A DNA stretch of 64,000 bases. Origin: Pandoraea faecigallinarum. Its GTDB lineage: Bacteria; Pseudomonadota; Gammaproteobacteria; Burkholderiales; Burkholderiaceae. The translations under genes and the position numbers were made by a program. The stretch covers positions 620,001-684,000 of the forward strand of contig NZ_CP011807.3 in the NCBI RefSeq assembly GCF_001029105.3. The letters are read 5' to 3'. The notes under the pieces are model-generated. The model saw only the letters and a list, made by a program, of their open reading frames with translations. It did not search any database and was not told the DNA's origin. Of the stretch, positions 45,701-55,443 are shown one piece after another (the first letter of the stretch is position 1; each line of letters begins with the position of its first letter).

Positions 45701-46672
45701 ATGCATCTCGTCAAGACATCGCCTCGCGAGGCGGCACCCGCGAAGGCGATCTCGCACGATCCGTCGCACGCGGCGCGTGCCGAGCTGGTGCAGTTGCTTG
45801 AGCGCGCGACGCGCGGTCTGGAGGGCACGTCGCCGACGGCGGTCGAGGGCCTGCTCGTGCATCGCGTGTCGCATCCGGGCGGGCCGAAGCCCGCGTTGCA
45901 GCAACCGGCGTTTGCGGTCATCGCACAGGGAGAGAAGCGTTTGCAGATCGGCGAGGAGCATTACGCCTACGATCCGATGCATTACCTCGTCTCGTCGGTG
46001 CATTTGCCGGTGGTGGCGCAGGTGTCGGGGGCAAGCGAGCAGTCGCCGTATCTGGGCATGCGGCTCGATCTGGTGGCCGACGACATTGCCTCGCTCATCG
46101 GCGACGAGCATCTGCCGCCGCCCGCCACGGCGCCGTGCGGGCGCGGCCTGTACGTCAATCGGCTCGATGCGGCGTTGCTCGATGCAGTGCTGCGTCTTCT
46201 GCGCCTGCTCGACACGCCGCGCGACATTCCGATTCTCGCGCCGATGATCAAGCGCGAGATCATCTACCGGCTGTTGATGAACGGACAAGGGGTGTTGCTA
46301 CGTCAGATGGCGTTGCAGGACAGTCAGATGAACCGCATCGCGAACGCGGTGCGCTGGTTGCGCGAGCACTATGCCCAGCCATTGCGTGTACAGACGCTGG
46401 CGCAACAGGTGCACATGAGCGTGTCGTCGCTGCATCACCATTTCAAACTGGTGACGGCGATGAGTCCGTTGCAGTATCAGAAACAGTTGCGCTTGCAGGA
46501 AGCGCGACGCCTGATCTTCGCCGCCGACATCGCCGTGGCGGCCGCGGCGCAGGCGGTAGGCTACGAGAGCGCTTCCCAGTTCAGCCGCGAATACGCCCGC
46601 GTGTTCGGCGAAGCGCCGCTAAGAGACAAGCGACGCTGGCTACAGGATGGCGATGTGGCCACCAGGAGCTAA
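45701..46672 (+). CDS. AraC-family regulator (AraC_N type)
   Basis: 323 residues from the ATG at 45701, with AGGAGAG upstream. The N-terminal domain (VEGLLVHRVSHPGGPKPALQQP, FAVIAQGEKRLQIGEEHYAYDP) is the AraC_N type found in YqhC-like proteins. Two helix-turn-helix motifs follow (VQTLAQQVHMSVSSLHHHFK; AQAVGYESASQFSREYARVFG). YqhC activates aldehyde-reductase genes under reactive-aldehyde stress. Here the divergent gene is the broken aldo/keto reductase, so a comparable role is likely. Confidence 0.9.
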   Translation: MHLVKTSPREAAPAKAISHDPSHAARAELVQLLERATRGLEGTSPTAVEGLLVHRVSHPGGPKPALQQPAFAVIAQGEKRLQIGEEHYAYDPMHYLVSSVHLPVVAQVSGASEQSPYLGMRLDLVADDIASLIGDEHLPPPATAPCGRGLYVNRLDAALLDAVLRLLRLLDTPRDIPILAPMIKREIIYRLLMNGQGVLLRQMALQDSQMNRIANAVRWLREHYAQPLRVQTLAQQVHMSVSSLHHHFKLVTAMSPLQYQKQLRLQEARRLIFAADIAVAAAAQAVGYESASQFSREYARVFGEAPLRDKRRWLQDGDVATRS

Positions 46673-46736
46673 GCTCCGGTTCGCGGCATACCCGGTCATA
46701 TCCGCTTCGTCCGTCGGTTGGCTCACGTGCGCTGCC

Positions 46737-49262
46737 TCAATCCCCCAGCCGGTCCAGCATCGCTTTCGTCACCCGTTGTTGCGCGGCCTTCCCGTAGTCC
46801 GCCCACGGGTCCTGCTTCAGGGCTTCGAGGCGCTCGACGGCGTTGCGCACGGTCCATGCGTCGGCACCGGGCAATGCGGACAATTCGTCCCAGTGCACCG
46901 GCATCGAGACGGCCATGCCTTCGCGCGCGCGGGCCGAGTAGGCGCACACTGTCGTCGCGCCGCGGTAATTGCGCAGATAGTCGATGAAGCACTTGCCCAC
47001 GCGATGCTTCGGGCCCATCGTCGCCGTGAAGCGATCCGGGAAAACACGGGCCATGTGCTTTGCCACGGCTTGCGCGAATCCCTTGGCCATTTCCCACTCG
47101 TGGCGTCGCGCCAGCGGCGTCACCACATGCAGTCCCTTGCCGCCGCTGGTCTTGACGAAGCCGATCAGGCCCAGTTCGTCCAGCAGCCCGCGAAGGAGTT
47201 GCGCGCCTTCGACAATCTGCCTGAACGCGATGCCCTTGCCCGGGTCCAGGTCGAATATCACGCGGTCAGGGCGCTCGATCAGATCGCTGCGGGCATTCCA
47301 CGTGTGGAATTCCATCGACCCCATTTGCACCGCGCCGACCAGACCCGTCGTGTCGTCGATCTGCATCAGCGGTTCGTGATCGGGGTCGAGCGACGCGTCG
47401 AGCCTGTGCACGCCGGCGATCGTCTTGGCCGCGTGCTTCTGGAAGAACATCTCACCGCCGATGCCCTCGGGCGCACGAAGGACCGCCACGGGACGGCCGG
47501 CGAGATGGGGAAGCATCCACGGGCTGACGGCGTTGTAGTACTCCGCCAACGCCGCCTTGGTCACGCCCGAATGGGTGTCCATCACGCGATCGCCGTGCGA
47601 AATCTTCACGGGCAGCGCAGACCGGGTTGTCGACGTCTGCGATTTGGCCTTGGGCATGGAGGGCGTCTCCTTTGAATTGGCGGACCCATTGCGGCGTATC
47701 TCCCGGCGAATGTCCTTCGCCGGCTTGTCCGTGCGCAAGGCGACGAACGAGGCCTGGCGCACATGGGCGTCGCGCGTCCACTCGGCGAAGCGGACTTCCG
47801 CGACGAGCGTCGGGCGCACCCAATGCACTGGCGCGCGACCGCCCGGGTGCGGCGCGGGGAATAACGGCGGGTTTGCCGTTTCGACGGCGTCGAGTTGCTT
47901 TCGCATGCGCAACAGCGCGCCGGTATCGAAGCCGGTGCCGACCTTGCCCGCGTAGCGCAGCGTCTTGCCGTCGCTGTCGTAATAGCCCAGCAGCAGCGCA
48001 CCGAATCCGTGTCGCGCCCCCGCCGGTTCGGTGAATCCCACGATGACGAACTCCTGGCGCTGCGAACACTTCAGTTTGCGCCACGCGTCGCTTCGTGCAC
48101 TGACGTAGGGCGAATCGTCGCGCTTGACCATGATGCCTTCGAGACCCGCCTCGCACGCACCATGCCACAGCGACACGAGCTCGCCAGTCACCGGCTGGAG
48201 CACGCGAACCGCATCCGTCTGCCTGCCTTCGAACAGGCACGCGAGCGTGGCCTGGCGCTCGCGCAGGGGCGTCTCGCGCAAGTCCTGTCCGTTGCACCAG
48301 GGCAGGTCGAAGACATAAATGACGATGTCGCTCTGCGCGTTTTCGTCGAACGCACGCTGCAATGCCTGAAAGTCCGGCAAGCCGTGTTCGTTCGCGACGA
48401 CGGCTTCTCCGTCAAGCCACGCATTGGGCAGCCCTCGCTTGCGCAACGCGTCGACCGCGGGCCGAAAGCGATGTGTCCAGTCTTGTCCCGAGCGGGTGAA
48501 AATGCGAATGTCGTCGCCAGCAATGCGAATCAGAATGCGATAACCATCGAGTTTGAGCTCTGCATGCCACCCGTCGGACGTGGGTGCCTGATCGACGAGT
48601 GTCGCCAACATCGGACGCATGTCGTCGGGCGGCTTTGCCGAGGACTTGCGGGTGACGGCCAGCGGCTTCGCCTTCGCTTTTGCCTTCGTCCTTGGCGTAG
48701 CCCGCGGCGCTGGCGCGGCTTCGTCGTGCCGATGGATCAGCAGCCACTGCGGCTGGCGGGCCGGCTTGTCGGTGCGCACGAGCGTCCAGTGGCCTGTCAG
48801 GCGCTCGCCATGCAACGTGAACGACAACTTCCCGTTGGCGTAGTCGCGCTTCGCGTTGCCGTCGGGCGTCCACGTGCCGCTGTCCCAGATGTCGACGTGG
48901 CCCGCGCCGTAGTTGCCAGCGGGAATGTCGCCTTGGAAATCGGCGTACGCCAGCGGGTGATCTTCGACCTGCACGGCCAGACGCGGACGCGTCACGTCCG
49001 GGCTTGGCTGCTTCGGCAGCGCCCACGAGCGTAGCGTGCCGTCGAGTTCGAGGCGGAAGTCGTAGTGCAGGTGACTTGCGTCGTGACGTTGGATGACGTA
49101 GCGAAGCGACCGAGTGTTCGCGCCGCGCTTGCCGCGCGGCTCGGGCGTCGCATCGAAGTTGCGTTTGGCGTCGTAGGCGGCAAGCGGGTCGGCCGGCGTG
49201 CCGCGTCTTGTCTTCGCGGTGGCGGGCGGGTGCGTGGGGCGTCTGGGCATCGCCGTGCTCAC
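46737..49262 (-). CDS. ligD: ATP-dependent DNA ligase D (LigD)
   Basis: 841 residues from GTG 49262. Three domains occur in the Pseudomonas order. The 3'-phosphoesterase (residues ~40-180) has YVIQRHDASHLHYDFRLEL. The ligase (~225-530) has adenylation Lys in WHAELKLDGYRILIR and GEAVVANEHGLPDF. The polymerase/primase (~560-841) has catalytic Asp pair in FDLDPGKGIAF. LigD heals and joins broken ends in non-homologous end joining with Ku. Its start overlaps the ku stop as GTGA, so the two are coupled. The linker after the phosphoesterase is Lys/Ala-rich. Confidence 0.95.
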   Translation of the reverse strand: MSTAMPRRPTHPPATAKTRRGTPADPLAAYDAKRNFDATPEPRGKRGANTRSLRYVIQRHDASHLHYDFRLELDGTLRSWALPKQPSPDVTRPRLAVQVEDHPLAYADFQGDIPAGNYGAGHVDIWDSGTWTPDGNAKRDYANGKLSFTLHGERLTGHWTLVRTDKPARQPQWLLIHRHDEAAPAPRATPRTKAKAKAKPLAVTRKSSAKPPDDMRPMLATLVDQAPTSDGWHAELKLDGYRILIRIAGDDIRIFTRSGQDWTHRFRPAVDALRKRGLPNAWLDGEAVVANEHGLPDFQALQRAFDENAQSDIVIYVFDLPWCNGQDLRETPLRERQATLACLFEGRQTDAVRVLQPVTGELVSLWHGACEAGLEGIMVKRDDSPYVSARSDAWRKLKCSQRQEFVIVGFTEPAGARHGFGALLLGYYDSDGKTLRYAGKVGTGFDTGALLRMRKQLDAVETANPPLFPAPHPGGRAPVHWVRPTLVAEVRFAEWTRDAHVRQASFVALRTDKPAKDIRREIRRNGSANSKETPSMPKAKSQTSTTRSALPVKISHGDRVMDTHSGVTKAALAEYYNAVSPWMLPHLAGRPVAVLRAPEGIGGEMFFQKHAAKTIAGVHRLDASLDPDHEPLMQIDDTTGLVGAVQMGSMEFHTWNARSDLIERPDRVIFDLDPGKGIAFRQIVEGAQLLRGLLDELGLIGFVKTSGGKGLHVVTPLARRHEWEMAKGFAQAVAKHMARVFPDRFTATMGPKHRVGKCFIDYLRNYRGATTVCAYSARAREGMAVSMPVHWDELSALPGADAWTVRNAVERLEALKQDPWADYGKAAQQRVTKAMLDRLGD

Positions 49263-50227
49263 TTTGACTTTGCGGACTTGCCAGTGGACTTGCCCGCTGA
49301 CTTGGTGCCGGATTTACCGCCTCGTGCGGCAGTCTTCCTGGCAGCCGTCTTCCGGCTCGCCTGCTGCTTCGGCATCTTCTCTTCGACGTCCTCGGCAGCC
49401 TCCGCTCCTGCGGCTTCGCGCTTGCCCTTCGTTCCGAGGCTCTGCTTGAGCAGGGCCATCAGGTCGGAGACGTTCCCGCTGCTGGCGAGCTTCGGTGCGC
49501 TGGCTTCGATCTGCGCAATTTCGCGCGTCTGGCCCGACGCGATCTTGCGGTCGATGAGGGCCTTGAGGTCGTCCTGGAACGTGTCGTGATAATCGCCCGG
49601 CCGCCACGGTCCCGACATCTCGTCGATCAGCCGGATGGCCATGTCCAGCTCGCGCTCGCCGGGTGCCGCCAGCTTTTCGAGCTTCTCCTTGGTGAGCCCC
49701 ACTTCGGCGGGGTCGCGCATCTCGTCCTGCCAGCGCAGCGTGTCGAGCACGAGTGCGTCGCCCGCCGGCGCGAGCACGGCAAGGTGCGCCCGCGTATGCA
49801 TGACAACGCGCGCGATGCCGAGCTTGCCCGCCCTGATGAGCGCCGCGTGCAATAGCGCGTAGGCCTTGGCACCGCCGCGCTCGGGCACGAGGTAATACGG
49901 CGTGTCGAGATACATGAACGAGACGTCCGTCGCATCGACGAACGCGAGAATATCGACCGTTTGCGTTGCCGCCGGATTGGCCGTGCGGATCTCGTCGTCG
50001 CTGAGCACAACGTAGTTGCCCTTCTCGTACTCGTACCCGTGCACGATCTGGTCGCGCGGCACTTCCTTGCCGTTCTCCTTGTTGACGCGCTTATAGCCCA
50101 CTGGCGACATCGTACGTTTGTCGAGCCAGTCGAGGTCGAGCTTGTGCGTCGTCGAAGCGGGAAACAGCGTAACCGGTACGTTGACCAGTCCGAAGCTGAT
50201 GGCACCTTTCCATATCGCGCGAGCCAT
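49259..50227 (-). CDS. ku: non-homologous end joining protein Ku
   Basis: 322 residues from the ATG at 50227, with GGGAG upstream. The core begins MARAIWKGAISFGLVNVPVTLFP, which is invariant in bacterial Ku, and contains LDTPYYLVPERGGAKAYALL. The homodimer forms a ring on DNA ends and recruits LigD. The C-terminal ~45 residues are Lys/Ala/Gly-rich with short repeats (RKTAARKTAAR, GKS three times). Such tails add DNA binding and are variable among bacteria. Its stop overlaps the ligD start. Confidence 0.95.
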   Translation of the reverse strand: MARAIWKGAISFGLVNVPVTLFPASTTHKLDLDWLDKRTMSPVGYKRVNKENGKEVPRDQIVHGYEYEKGNYVVLSDDEIRTANPAATQTVDILAFVDATDVSFMYLDTPYYLVPERGGAKAYALLHAALIRAGKLGIARVVMHTRAHLAVLAPAGDALVLDTLRWQDEMRDPAEVGLTKEKLEKLAAPGERELDMAIRLIDEMSGPWRPGDYHDTFQDDLKALIDRKIASGQTREIAQIEASAPKLASSGNVSDLMALLKQSLGTKGKREAAGAEAAEDVEEKMPKQQASRKTAARKTAARGGKSGTKSAGKSTGKSAKSK

Positions 50228-50541
50228 AGATGCTCCCAATGTGGCGTTCGATGCGTGGTGGAAGTTGACGTCCCGGGACACCGCAGTGTGTGGGCCACGA
50301 GTGGTCAGTATGTGCGGATTTGCCAGTATAGGCCGCACCCTTTGATGCGGCGACCCCGGATGCGGCGCAATTGCCGCATGTCGTTGCGATTCGTCGCATG
50401 CCGGGACGGTTCCCCGGCATTGATTTTCTCAATGTGTTCGTACGGTCCGTAAGGATTCCTTGATGAAACAAACCGGTGAACTCCTCATCCCATCTGGAAA
50501 GATCCGCGAAATTCACCCGAAACCAGTTCAGGGAGGTTGCG
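50228..50541. other. intergenic region upstream of ku and a membrane-protein gene
   Basis: About 314 bases without a gene. GATGCGGCG occurs twice (50344 and 50359), the second within ATGCGGC-GCAATT-GCCGCAT (50360-50379), an inverted repeat with 7-base arms. A smaller dyad TACGG-T-CCGTA lies at 50441-50451. These may be operator sites for either direction. Confidence 0.4.
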
Positions 50542-51225
50542 ATGGCGATGATCGTGGCAGGGCGCTTTACAACGTTCGATCAGGCGAATCTCGTGGCCAG
50601 CCGGCTCTACGACCGCGCTTTCCGGCCGTCGGATGTATCCGTCTTTTTCCTCAATCCCACCGGCCAGCACGCCAAATTTCCGATGGGGGGCGACGTCGAC
50701 GCCCACGCCGCAGCGCGTCCGGCAGGAAAGGGCGCCGCACAGGGCGTGATTGCCGGGGGCGCGTTCGGGCTGGCGTTGGGCGCGTTGCTGTTCGTCACCC
50801 TATGGCGATTCTGGCTCGTGCCGGTCGTCGGCATGATGGCGGGCGCGTATCTCGGGGCGTTTCTTGGCGCACTCGCCCGCATGCGAAGCCGCGAGCGGGT
50901 GCCGGCGCGCGAGGCAGGCATGAGAGACGCGGGCGTGATGCTTGCCACTCATGTGAGCGAGTCCACGGCAGACACGGCCATTGCCGTGCTGCGCGATGCG
51001 GGCGCCGCCGAGATCGAACGGGCCAATGGGGTATGGGAGGGCGGCGAATGGCGCGATTTCGATCCCGTCAAACGCGCCCATGATGTCAACGCCGAGCGCG
51101 CGGAGGATGCCCCCGAATTGCGGGCCGAGCCAACGGTAGGTGTCGCGGCGAACGACCGGGCGGCCGCGCCCGGCGAGCCGGTCGACGCCACGCGCAAAAG
51201 TCCGCGCCGCACCGACTGGCTGTAG
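50542..51225 (+). CDS. membrane protein with glycine-rich hairpin, unknown function
   Basis: 227 residues from the ATG at 50542, with GGGAGG upstream. Residues ~1-35 (IVAGRFTTFDQANLVASRLYDRAF) look like the small alpha/beta domain found in stress-related proteins that sense or pack in membranes. A glycine-rich membrane hairpin follows (GVIAGGAFGLALGALLFVTLW and VVGMMAGAYLGAFLGALARM). After it a second soluble domain, VMLATHVSESTADTAIAVLRDAGA, resembles the first. The C-terminus is polar and disordered. I do not recognise a characterised homologue. It may belong to the envelope-stress proteins common near ku or other stationary-phase genes. Confidence 0.75.
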   Translation: MAMIVAGRFTTFDQANLVASRLYDRAFRPSDVSVFFLNPTGQHAKFPMGGDVDAHAAARPAGKGAAQGVIAGGAFGLALGALLFVTLWRFWLVPVVGMMAGAYLGAFLGALARMRSRERVPAREAGMRDAGVMLATHVSESTADTAIAVLRDAGAAEIERANGVWEGGEWRDFDPVKRAHDVNAERAEDAPELRAEPTVGVAANDRAAAPGEPVDATRKSPRRTDWL

Positions 51226-51334
51226 CGTCGATCGCGACCCCCGGGTGTCCTCGCTACGGGGCCGGAATGCGCGGGACTTGAGGGCACCGTCCACGGACTC
51301 GCGTGCTTACACGATGAACGAAAAGGAGCCTGAC

Positions 51335-51586
51335 ATGTTGTCGATCCACACCGGTTTCGTCGTCTGTCCTACCTGCAAGACACGCTTTTCCGTCGTTGCC
51401 AGTGAGCCGACTGTACAGTCGCTCCATGACTATCTCCATTCGGATGCCGAAGTGAAGTGTCCGACTTGCGATACCGTGTTCGCGGCGGGAAGTGCCCGCA
51501 GCAGCATTGAGTTCGAGCCCGTCAACGACGGCGTGACGCTGTCGCCGTCGCCCGAGAGAAGTATCGACGGGCTCGACAATCACTGA
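51335..51586 (+). CDS. small zinc-ribbon protein
   Basis: 83 residues from the ATG at 51335, which has AAGGAG seven bases upstream; an ATG at 51314 lacks one. Two CPTC knuckles (VVCPTCKTRFSVV and VKCPTCDTVFAAG) about 30 residues apart form a probable structural zinc ribbon. The C-terminal third is acidic and disordered-looking. No enzyme motif is present. It may bind nucleic acid or a partner protein. Confidence 0.65.
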   Translation: MLSIHTGFVVCPTCKTRFSVVASEPTVQSLHDYLHSDAEVKCPTCDTVFAAGSARSSIEFEPVNDGVTLSPSPERSIDGLDNH

Positions 51587-51623
51587 GTCGCGGAGGCGGC
51601 GGTCGCGAGTCCGGAGCGGTCGT

Positions 51624-52565
51624 TCACAGCGGCGTCAACACGGCTTCGCCCGCCTGATACCGGCGCGTATTTTCCAGGAACATGGCAAGGGTCGCCGCTT
51701 CCGCCTCGGGCGAGCGGCCGGTGACGTGCGGACTCAGCACAATGTTCTGCAAATCGATGAGCGCGGCGGGCGGCGACGGTTCGCCTTCGTAGACGTCGAG
51801 ACCCGCGCCTGCGATCACGCCGCGGCGCAAGGCATCGGCGAGCGCCGCGGTGTCCACGACACTGCCGCGGCCGAGATTCACCAGATAGCCGTGTTCGCCG
51901 AGGGCGCGCAGCACGTGCGCATCGATCATGTGATGCGATTCGGGACCGCCCGGCGCCGTCACGACGAGAATGTCGGCCCATTGTGCGAGCGACAGCACGT
52001 CGTCGAAGTACCGGTAATGCGCGGGCAGATCCTCACGACGATTGCGGTTGCGGTAACCGATCTGCATATCGAAGCCTTCGCCGCGTTTGGCGAATTGCCG
52101 CCCGACCGCCCCCAATCCCACGATCCCGAGCTTTTTGCCGGCAACCCCGGGTTGCATCGGGAGTGCGTCGCGCCACACACCCTTGCGGCAGGCCGCGTCG
52201 TATTCGGGGATGCGACGGATGACGGCGAGCAGCAATGCAAAGCCCTGATCGGCAACGGTCGGTGCATTGGCGCCCGCGCCGTTGACGGCAACGATGTTGC
52301 GCGCCCGCATGGCCGGCACGTCGAGATTCTCGTACCCCGCACCCAGCGCGCTGACCAGCTCGACATTGGGCAGGTGCGCGAGTTCGGCCGCGCTCATGCC
52401 GCGTGAGCCGTTGGTGAGTACGAAGCGCACGCGCTCGCCGTCCGGGCCCCAGCCCCGCGGTGTGGGATGGTGGCTTGGGCGGTAGATCACGTCGAACCGG
52501 GTTTGCAGTTCGGACAACTGCTCGGGGTGCATCGGGATAATGACCAGCAGGGGAGGCAGCGACAC
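51624..52565 (-). CDS. D-isomer-specific 2-hydroxyacid dehydrogenase
   Basis: 313 residues from GTG 52565, with GGAG seven bases upstream; a TTG six bases earlier is the alternative. The NAD-binding loop is GIVGLGAVGRQFAKR. The catalytic set is Arg in VNLGRGSVVD, a Glu near GLDVYEGEP, and His in LSPHVTGRS. The family reduces glyoxylate, hydroxypyruvate or other 2-oxo acids. It lies downstream of the gentisate genes on the same strand, 131 bases beyond the transporter gene. A role in handling pyruvate-like products is possible but unproven. Confidence 0.85.
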   Translation of the reverse strand: MSLPPLLVIIPMHPEQLSELQTRFDVIYRPSHHPTPRGWGPDGERVRFVLTNGSRGMSAAELAHLPNVELVSALGAGYENLDVPAMRARNIVAVNGAGANAPTVADQGFALLLAVIRRIPEYDAACRKGVWRDALPMQPGVAGKKLGIVGLGAVGRQFAKRGEGFDMQIGYRNRNRREDLPAHYRYFDDVLSLAQWADILVVTAPGGPESHHMIDAHVLRALGEHGYLVNLGRGSVVDTAALADALRRGVIAGAGLDVYEGEPSPPAALIDLQNIVLSPHVTGRSPEAEAATLAMFLENTRRYQAGEAVLTPL

Positions 52566-52696
52566 CTTCAATCTCCGTCAGGGGGAATGTGGATCGACGG
52601 CATCGGGCGCCGGGCAGGCGACACGCCTTCGCCGTCAGACCACACTCTATCCCGATCCGCGGTGGATTGCGCACCGGCCTGCGGATCCCCCCGGTC

Positions 52697-54040
52697 TCAG
52701 GCGGTCGCTTCGAGGGCGACGGCCGTTTGACGGCGGCGCAGACGTCCGAGGGTGAGCATGGTGAGACCCGCGAGCACGGCAGGCACACCGATGGCTGCGA
52801 ACAGCGCCGGCATCGACCAGCCCATGGCCAGCATCGACGCCCCGCCCACCGACCCGACCACGGAGCCGAGACGCCCGACACCGTTGGCCCAGCTCACGCC
52901 GGTCGCGCGGCAGTCCGTCGGATAGAACTCGGCGGACAGCGCATTGGCCCCGACCTGACCGCCGGAGACGCAGAACCCGGCCCAGAACACGGCGACCGAC
53001 GCGAGCACCGGCGAACTGGCCAGCGGGCCGACGGCGGCCACACATGCACCGGCCAGCACGTAGGCGGCCGCGAGCACGTAATGTGGGTTGAAGCGGTCCA
53101 TCAACCAGCCGAGCACGATGGCGCCCAGCGTGCCGCCGACCTGGAACATGGCGGTGACGATGGCCGCGTTGCGCAGCGTGAGGCCGTTCGTGCGCAGCAG
53201 CGTCGGCAGCCAGCTCGAGAGCAGGTAGATGACGAGCAGGCTCATGAAGAACGTCACCCAGAACAGCAATGTGCCACCCAGCAGTTCCGGTTTGAACAGA
53301 TGGCGCACCGGCGACGTCGCCCCCGGTTTGGCTGCCACGTTGAAGGTCGCGCCCCGCAGATCCTCATGCGGCGCGATGCGCTGGAGCGACGCCGCCACAC
53401 GCTGCGGCGACTTACCTGCCATCACGAGGTAGCGCACCGATTCCGGCAGCGCCCGCATCAGAATCACACCGAGCACGATAGGCATGACGCCGCCCACGAT
53501 CAGCACCGAGCGCCACCCGAACGCCTCGATCAGTCCGGCGGATGCCAGGCCGCCGAGCGCGGAGCCGAGCGTGAAGCCGCAGAACATCGTGGTGACGAGG
53601 AACGAGCGACGCGAGTCCGGGCAGTACTCGGAGGTCAGCGTAATCGCATTGGGCATGGCGCCGCCCAAACCCAGGCCTGTGAGAAAGCGCAGGGCGATGA
53701 GTTGCCACAACTCCACCGACCACGCCGATGCGAGACTCGCCGCGCCGAAGAACAACACCGAGAAGATGAGGATGGTCTTGCGACCCAGCTTGTCGGCGAG
53801 CGGCCCGAACAGGAACGCACCGGCCATCAGACCCGCCAGGCCTGCGCCGAACAGCGGGGCGAGGTGCGCGGGGGAGAGCGACCATTCGGCGCGGATGGCA
53901 GGGGCGATGAAGCCGATGGCGGCCGTGTCGAAGCCGTCGATCGCAACGATCAGGAAACAGAGCACGACGATCATCATCTGGAACGGCGAAATGCGATGCC
54001 GGTCGATGAACGCCGTCACGTTGATGGGACTGACTGGCAT
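52697..54040 (-). CDS. MFS transporter, AAHS family (probable 3-hydroxybenzoate/gentisate importer)
   Basis: 447 residues from the ATG at 54040, with GAGGAG upstream. Twelve spans are visible. The AAHS signature reads AIDGFDTAAIGFIAPAI, and motif A reads GPLADKLGRKTIL. The TSEYCPDSRRSFLVTTMFCGFTLG stretch is shared with other hydroxybenzoate carriers. It lies between the 3-hydroxybenzoate hydroxylase gene and the 2-hydroxyacid dehydrogenase, all on the minus strand. That context makes 3-hydroxybenzoate or gentisate its likely substrate. Confidence 0.88.
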   Translation of the reverse strand: MPVSPINVTAFIDRHRISPFQMMIVVLCFLIVAIDGFDTAAIGFIAPAIRAEWSLSPAHLAPLFGAGLAGLMAGAFLFGPLADKLGRKTILIFSVLFFGAASLASAWSVELWQLIALRFLTGLGLGGAMPNAITLTSEYCPDSRRSFLVTTMFCGFTLGSALGGLASAGLIEAFGWRSVLIVGGVMPIVLGVILMRALPESVRYLVMAGKSPQRVAASLQRIAPHEDLRGATFNVAAKPGATSPVRHLFKPELLGGTLLFWVTFFMSLLVIYLLSSWLPTLLRTNGLTLRNAAIVTAMFQVGGTLGAIVLGWLMDRFNPHYVLAAAYVLAGACVAAVGPLASSPVLASVAVFWAGFCVSGGQVGANALSAEFYPTDCRATGVSWANGVGRLGSVVGSVGGASMLAMGWSMPALFAAIGVPAVLAGLTMLTLGRLRRRQTAVALEATA

Positions 54041-54179
54041 GGGGTGTCTCCTCAAAGGTGCCAGAAACCGCGCGACGGCATAAAAGCGTCGCGCGGCGGG
54101 GCCACTCGCGGTTGTTGTTTTGATTCCGCTGAATGGCTGATACGGGGAAATCCCGCGTTACGGTGAATCGATGAACCGG

Positions 54180-55403
54180 TTAGGCGCCGTTCAGCCACGG
54201 CGTTTGCGACAGGCAGTTCTCCGCGCGCCAGCCGTGCAGCCATTGCAGGGCGTCGTAGAACTGCGTTTGCGTGCGTCCCTGCCAAAGCGAATTGCGTACC
54301 CAGCGATCCACGCCCTTGGCGTGATAGACGCGCCCCATGTCACGTGCGCCGTACAGCACTCGCGCAGTGCGGGGGATACGGGTGTATTCGTAGCGACGGA
54401 ACGCGTCGGTGAAGTCGCCGTTGGCTGCGGCGTACGCGGCGCCGAGCGTCACGGCGTCTTCCAGCGCCTGGCAGGCGCCCTGTGCGATGTATTGCGTCAT
54501 CGGGTGCGCGGCGTCGCCGAGAATCGTCGCGCGACCGAAGCTCCACTGCTCGACCGGATCGCGGTCGGCGGTGGCCCAGCGTCGCCACGACGTCGGGCGG
54601 TCGAGCATCTGATGCGGCAGGGCGTCGATACCTTCGAAGTACGACAGCACTTCCTCCTTGCTGCCGTCGCGCACTCCCCAGACTTCCTGCTCGCGGCTGT
54701 GGAACGTCACCACAAGGTTGTACTGCTTGCCGCCGCGAAGCGGGTAGTGCACGAGGTGGCAGTGCGGCCCCGCCCATACGACCGGTGCGTTGACCTGCAA
54801 ATCCTTCGGCATGTTCTCGACGTCGACCACCGCGCGATAGACGACATGGCCCGTCACGCGCGGTTCGTCGCCGATGAGTGCGGCGCGTACGGCGGATTTC
54901 ACGCCGTCGCAGCCGATGACCGCATCGGCCGTATGGCGCTCGCCGTGCTGATCCGTGACCGTGACGCCGTTCGTGTCCTGATCGAGCGAGACGACGCGCG
55001 TCGCCGTGCGGAACCGGATCAGCGGGTTGCGCTGCACGGCTTCGAGAATCGACAGATGGATGTCCGCGCGGTGGATCACCGCGTACGGATTGCCGAAGCG
55101 CTCGCGATAGGGCGCGCCGACGTCGACTTCCGCGATGATGCTGATGCTGCGGTCGATGGCGTCGCGCAGCGTGATGTGGTCGGTGAACACCGAGCGCGCG
55201 CGTGCCGCTTCGCCAACGCCGAGCGCGTCGAGCGCGGCGAATGCGTTGGCGGCAAGCTGAATGCCTGCGCCGATTTCACCGATGGTTTCGGCCTGTTCCA
55301 GCAGCTCGATGTGCACGCCCCGGTTGGCGAGGGCGAGCGCCGCGGCCAGACCGCCGATGCCGCCGCCCACGACGAGCGCTTTGGGTTGATGGGATTGCGT
55401 CAT
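54180..55403 (-). CDS. 3-hydroxybenzoate 6-monooxygenase
   Basis: 407 residues from the ATG at 55403, which has GGAGACAAGC upstream. The FAD-binding GGGIGGLAAALALANRGV motif is at the N-terminus; the DG motif is AVIGCDGVKSAVR; and the GD motif is ATILGDAAHPMTQY. This is the flavoprotein hydroxylase group that turns 3-hydroxybenzoate into gentisate using NADH and oxygen. The close linkage to gentisate dioxygenase and the two next enzymes supports this substrate over salicylate. Confidence 0.88.
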   Translation of the reverse strand: MTQSHQPKALVVGGGIGGLAAALALANRGVHIELLEQAETIGEIGAGIQLAANAFAALDALGVGEAARARSVFTDHITLRDAIDRSISIIAEVDVGAPYRERFGNPYAVIHRADIHLSILEAVQRNPLIRFRTATRVVSLDQDTNGVTVTDQHGERHTADAVIGCDGVKSAVRAALIGDEPRVTGHVVYRAVVDVENMPKDLQVNAPVVWAGPHCHLVHYPLRGGKQYNLVVTFHSREQEVWGVRDGSKEEVLSYFEGIDALPHQMLDRPTSWRRWATADRDPVEQWSFGRATILGDAAHPMTQYIAQGACQALEDAVTLGAAYAAANGDFTDAFRRYEYTRIPRTARVLYGARDMGRVYHAKGVDRWVRNSLWQGRTQTQFYDALQWLHGWRAENCLSQTPWLNGA

Positions 55404-55443
55404 GCTTGTCTCCTCGGGCACTTTCCGCCCTTGCTGCTCATAC

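Noticed and set aside
46665..46677. GGAGCT-A-AGCTCC palindrome at the araC stop codon
   Set aside because: The short stem has no following T-run and overlaps coding sequence; it is too weak to call a terminator.
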